The position numbers were made by a program, and so were the translations under genes. From SZUA-521 sp041738285 (GTDB lineage Bacteria > Pseudomonadota > Gammaproteobacteria > Pseudomonadales > Azotimanducaceae), in NCBI GenBank assembly GCA_041738285.1, contig JBGSQB010000122.1, positions 1-35,484 on the forward strand: a stretch of DNA of 35,484 bases, in the 5' to 3' direction. Each line of letters opens with the position of its first letter. The first letter of the stretch is position 1. Shown here piece after piece: positions 32,720 to 35,484 of this stretch. The notes under the pieces were generated by a model. The model did not search any database. It worked only from the letters and a program-made list of their open reading frames with translations, and had not been told where the DNA came from.

Positions 32720-32776
32720 GGAAATTGGGGACAGTGCACCTATTTCCAGGAAATAGGTGCACTGTCCCCAATTTCC
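32720..32776. repeat. 57-nt near-perfect palindrome (REP/MITE-like element)
   Basis: The two 28-nt arms (32720-32747 and 32749-32776) are perfect reverse complements around a single central base at 32748. Each arm contains a GGGGACAG core. It begins two bases after the kinase stop codon and covers the ttcA 3' end, so two convergent genes end here. The 28-bp stem could block or terminate transcription in both directions, although no T tract follows. Perfect arms and the GGGGACA core resemble short repeats associated with REP-type (Y1) transposases. That link is from memory and is not shown here. Confidence 0.85.
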
Positions 32777-33585
32777 CGCAGCGGAATCAGCGCCGGCGCC
32801 GCGGCTCGCAGCGACTCGAACTCGAACAGGGCCTTGTCGCCCAACTGTGACGGTGAAACGTGATTGATGCTGCGCGCGATGTTCTCGACTCGGCCTGGAA
32901 ACTCCCGATCCCACGTCCGCAGCATTTCCTTGATCACGTTGCGCTGCAGGTTCTCCTGCGAACCACACAGATTGCAGGGAATGATCGGATGTGCGCGCTG
33001 GGTCGACCATCGCGCGACATCGACTTCGCGGCAATAGTAGAGCGGACGGATCACCACATTGGTGCCATCGTCGGTCAGGAGCTTCGGCGGCATGGCCTTC
33101 AACCGACCGCCGAAGAACTGGTTCAAAAACAGCGTCTCGACCACATCGTCGAGATGATGTCCCAGCGCGATCTTATTGGCACCGATCGCACGCGCATGGC
33201 CGTAGAGGATGCCCCGCCGCAAGCGCGAACACACCGGGCAGTAGGTCTTGCCATCCGGGGTGAGCGACTTGACGACCGAGTAGGTGTCGCGCTCGAGAAT
33301 CGTGTAGTCGACGCCCGCCGCATCGAGGTAGCGTGGCAGTACGTCGGCAGGGAATCCGGGTTGTTTCTGATCGAGATTGACGACAGTCAGGCGAAACGAG
33401 ATCGGAGCCGATCGCTGGAGACTCTGCAGCATGTCCAACAGCGTGTATGAGTCCTTACCGCCCGACAGGCACACCATGACCAGGTCGCCGTCATCGATCA
33501 TGTTGTAGTCGGTGACAGCGAGCCCGACCTGGCGCCGCAGCCGCTTCTGCAGTTTGTTGGACTCGTACTGGGACTTGGGCTTCAT
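32740..33585 (-). CDS. ttcA: tRNA 2-thiocytidine(32) synthetase TtcA
   Basis: TtcA is an ATP-dependent, iron-sulfur-containing enzyme that thiolates cytidine 32 of certain tRNAs. The 281-aa product has the PP-loop SGGKDS and both CXXC pairs expected of TtcA (CPVCSRLRRG and CNLCGSQENLQR). It also has GHHLDDVVETL and the start MKPKSQYESNKLQKRL. An upstream ATG at 33753 would run back into the next gene. The ATG at 33585 matches the family start but lacks a good Shine-Dalgarno sequence. The last 11 residues (EIGDSAPISWK) and the TAG stop are encoded by the palindromic element at 32720-32776, so the native C terminus appears to have been replaced. Confidence 0.94.
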   Translation of the reverse strand: MKPKSQYESNKLQKRLRRQVGLAVTDYNMIDDGDLVMVCLSGGKDSYTLLDMLQSLQRSAPISFRLTVVNLDQKQPGFPADVLPRYLDAAGVDYTILERDTYSVVKSLTPDGKTYCPVCSRLRRGILYGHARAIGANKIALGHHLDDVVETLFLNQFFGGRLKAMPPKLLTDDGTNVVIRPLYYCREVDVARWSTQRAHPIIPCNLCGSQENLQRNVIKEMLRTWDREFPGRVENIARSINHVSPSQLGDKALFEFESLRAAAPALIPLREIGDSAPISWK

Positions 33586-33645
33586 CCTGAAGTTCGTAAC
33601 GCTACGTAAGAGCAGGGATTGTCCCCGAATCGAAGTCAGGATGAA
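33581..33645. repeat. 65-nt inverted-repeat element between ttcA and the EAL gene
   Basis: TTCATCCTGA at 33581-33590 and its exact reverse complement TCAGGATGAA at 33636-33645 flank 45 nt. The left arm contains the ttcA start codon, and the right arm contains the stop codon of the EAL gene. The interior includes GGGGACAATCCC on the minus strand, sharing the GGGGACA core with the palindrome at the other end of ttcA. It could be a degenerate small mobile element or a chance repeat. Confidence 0.45.
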
Positions 33646-35474
33646 ACGCTGCGCGCCGAGAACGCGCCGACGAATGCCAGGAACTCCTCTGCTGGGAGCG
33701 GCTTGGAATAGAGGAATCCCTGGATCAGATCGCAGCCGACACTCTGCAAACATCGCAGTTGTGCGTCCGTTTCGACGCCTTCGATGACCACTTCGGCCCC
33801 GAGGATGCGGCCCATCGACACGATTGCGGCAACGAGACTGAGGTCCGTGTTGTTGCGCTCGATCTCGTGGATGAATGAACGATCGACCTTGAGTGTGTCG
33901 AAACGGAACTGGCGCAGATAGCTCAACGACGAGAAGCCGGTTCCGAAGTCATCCAGAGCAATCCGCGCGCCGAGATCACGGATCGCGTTCATGAAGCTCT
34001 GCGTACGCGCGGCGTCGTCCATGAGAATGCTCTCGGTGATCTCGATCGTCAGGTGATCCGCGCGCGCCTCTGCCACCAAAGCCAGTACGTCGCCGAGATC
34101 CTGATCGCGTTTGAGTTGGCGCCCAGACAAGTTCAGCGATAGTCGCACATCGGCGTGTCCAACTGCCGCAAGCGCCTGCAACTGCCGCCCCACTTCCTGG
34201 ATCAGCCATCGACCCATATCGACGATCAGGCCGGATTCTTCCGCGACGGGAATGAACTCACCCGGCGATACCATTCCCCATTCCGGATGGCGCCAGCGCA
34301 TCAAGGCTTCGGCGGCAATCACCTTGCCACTGCGCACATCGATGATCGGCTGGTAGTAGAGCAGCAGCTGCTCGGACTTCAGCGCGCGCCGAAGCGCGCT
34401 CTCAAGTTCGAGCCGCCGCTCGGCCTTCGCATTCATGTCGGCCTGGTAGAACACCGTGGCATTGCCGCCGATGTCCTTCGCGCGCGCCGCAGCCGACGAG
34501 GACATCTGAATCACGCCCGCAGGATCGTCGCTGTCCTGGGGGAACAGCGCCACGCCTACGCTTGCAGTAACGAACACTTCGCGACCATCGAGCATGAACG
34601 GTTCGCGAATGCGTTCGAGAATGTCCCGCGCGACGCGCTCCGCATCTGTGTAGTCGTCGATCTCGGGCACGAGCACTGCGAATTCGTCAGCGCCCAGACG
34701 GGCGACCGTGTCCGATTCGCTGACCGCCATGACCACGCGCATTGCCGCTTCGATCAACAGCCGGTCGCCTTGCACCGGACCCACGGATTCGTTCACCAGC
34801 TTGAACCGATCCAGATCCACCGTCATGACGGCTCCGAGTGCCTGATCGCGGCGATTGCGCACAACCGTGCGATGCAGGCGTTCCGACAATAGCGTGCGGT
34901 TCGGGAGCTTGGTCAGCGCATCATGCTGCGCCTGCCACGTAATGAGCCGCTCCGCATCCTTATTCGCCGTCAGATCCATCGACACCGTGAGGTAGCCGGC
35001 CGGTTTGCCGGTGCTGTCCGCCACGCTGACGCGAGTCACCTTCTCGACATAGGCTTCCCCCGTCTTGCGCCGCTGCCAGATCTCACCGGTCCAGCGACCA
35101 CGCCTACGCAGATCAGCCTTTACTGTGTCGAAGAACGTCTGATCCTGTTCTCCTGAGCGATTGAAATGCAGGAGTTCGCCGAGCACCTCCGCCTCCGTGT
35201 ATCCGGTGACGCGGCAGAACGCCGGATTCACGGCCACAATTCGTTCGCGGGAGTCGGCAATGCAGACGGCCTCGGGTGAAACTGAGAACAGCAACTGGCC
35301 GAGTTGTTCGCGCCCCAGCACCGAGATGGGTACGGTTTTAGGCGCTCGTCGCGACATCATCAGCGTCCCGGCGACAAGCGCAATCATCAACGACAGGCTG
35401 ACGATCGCCCAGTTACCGAGGCGCGTATCGCCGGCGCGCCGGGCCAGCGCTGCGGCCGCTACGCCGCGTTGCAC
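33636..35474 (-). CDS. PAS-GGDEF-EAL protein, predicted cyclic-di-GMP phosphodiesterase (N terminus may extend past the window)
   Basis: The 612 visible residues hold one transmembrane helix (about 22-41), a PAS domain with PAC (about 55-170), a GGDEF domain (about 172-350) and an EAL domain (about 360-605). The GGDEF domain is degenerate: the signature reads GADEF (261-265), and the usual ND..GH segment reads NESVGP, so cyclase activity is doubtful. The EAL domain keeps its metal and catalytic motifs: EAL at 389-391, NLSGRQL, EITES, DDFGTGFSSL, LKVDRSF, EGVET and QGFLYSKPL. It should hydrolyse cyclic di-GMP from the inner membrane. The reading frame is open to the window edge, so the GTG at 35474 is only the first visible start. 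Confidence 0.9.
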   Translation of the reverse strand: MQRGVAAAALARRAGDTRLGNWAIVSLSLMIALVAGTLMMSRRAPKTVPISVLGREQLGQLLFSVSPEAVCIADSRERIVAVNPAFCRVTGYTEAEVLGELLHFNRSGEQDQTFFDTVKADLRRRGRWTGEIWQRRKTGEAYVEKVTRVSVADSTGKPAGYLTVSMDLTANKDAERLITWQAQHDALTKLPNRTLLSERLHRTVVRNRRDQALGAVMTVDLDRFKLVNESVGPVQGDRLLIEAAMRVVMAVSESDTVARLGADEFAVLVPEIDDYTDAERVARDILERIREPFMLDGREVFVTASVGVALFPQDSDDPAGVIQMSSSAAARAKDIGGNATVFYQADMNAKAERRLELESALRRALKSEQLLLYYQPIIDVRSGKVIAAEALMRWRHPEWGMVSPGEFIPVAEESGLIVDMGRWLIQEVGRQLQALAAVGHADVRLSLNLSGRQLKRDQDLGDVLALVAEARADHLTIEITESILMDDAARTQSFMNAIRDLGARIALDDFGTGFSSLSYLRQFRFDTLKVDRSFIHEIERNNTDLSLVAAIVSMGRILGAEVVIEGVETDAQLRCLQSVGCDLIQGFLYSKPLPAEEFLAFVGAFSARSVSS

Positions 35475-35484
35475 CGCGCCAATC

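Overview
The window reads as chromosomal DNA of a high-GC Gram-negative bacterium, most likely a gammaproteobacterium. The evidence is a complete System I cytochrome c maturation operon of gammaproteobacterial layout with ccmH and ccmI as separate genes, PpnN, YheU and TtcA orthologues, an ArcA/TorR-like response regulator and a TonB-dependent receptor. I cannot name a genus. No tRNA, rRNA, CRISPR array, phage gene or intact transposase is visible. From 1 to 25494 every gene lies on the minus strand. The two regulatory genes at 25633-32718 are on the plus strand, and the last two genes are again on the minus strand.

Region 1 (1-10841, minus): transcription runs ppnN - VOC protein - GH13 glycoside hydrolase - yjdF-like membrane protein - RidA-like lipoprotein - ccmABCDEFGHI, with ccmI cut by the window edge. 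Eleven junctions here are 4-nt stop/start overlaps (ATGA or GTGA), so the run is tightly packed and probably translationally coupled. The Ccm proteins move heme across the inner membrane and attach it to apocytochromes. The ppnN start codon sits directly behind a small hairpin whose loop holds the Shine-Dalgarno sequence, in a CsrA-site-like context.

Region 2 (10917-14452, minus): a TonB-dependent receptor is coupled by a GTGA overlap to a secreted PQQ-dependent sugar/sorbosone-dehydrogenase-like protein with a C-terminal cytochrome c domain. That protein needs the Ccm machinery encoded nearby.

Region 3 (14525-25257, minus): a four-gene operon encodes three Sec-secreted DUF11-like proteins (358, 160 and 434 aa) and a 2440-aa giant. 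The giant has cadherin-like repeats, two tandem ~290-aa modules each with a cysteine pair, DUF11 and Cna_B/SdrD_B-like domains, an OmpA-like peptidoglycan-binding domain, an invasin-like Ig domain and a ~820-residue C-terminal region that looks like an outer-membrane barrel. This is the best candidate for an undescribed system: a self-contained surface or adhesive structure with no visible sortase or dedicated secretion genes. A 358-bp AT-rich intergenic region carries a plausible sigma-70 promoter overlapped by a perfect palindrome.

Region 4 (25258-32718): yheU (minus), then a plus-strand pair of an ArcA/TorR-type response regulator and a 2110-aa hybrid kinase (Ser/Thr kinase - AAA-like ATPase - helical repeats - GAF - PAS - HisKA - HATPase - REC - Hpt). 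Together they hold all the residues of a His-Asp-His-Asp phosphorelay.

Region 5 (32720-35484, minus): ttcA (tRNA 2-thiocytidine synthesis) is bracketed by two inverted-repeat elements that share a GGGGACA core. One of them encodes its last 11 residues. Upstream lies a PAS-GGDEF-EAL protein with a degenerate GGDEF domain and intact EAL motifs, whose start may lie outside the window.
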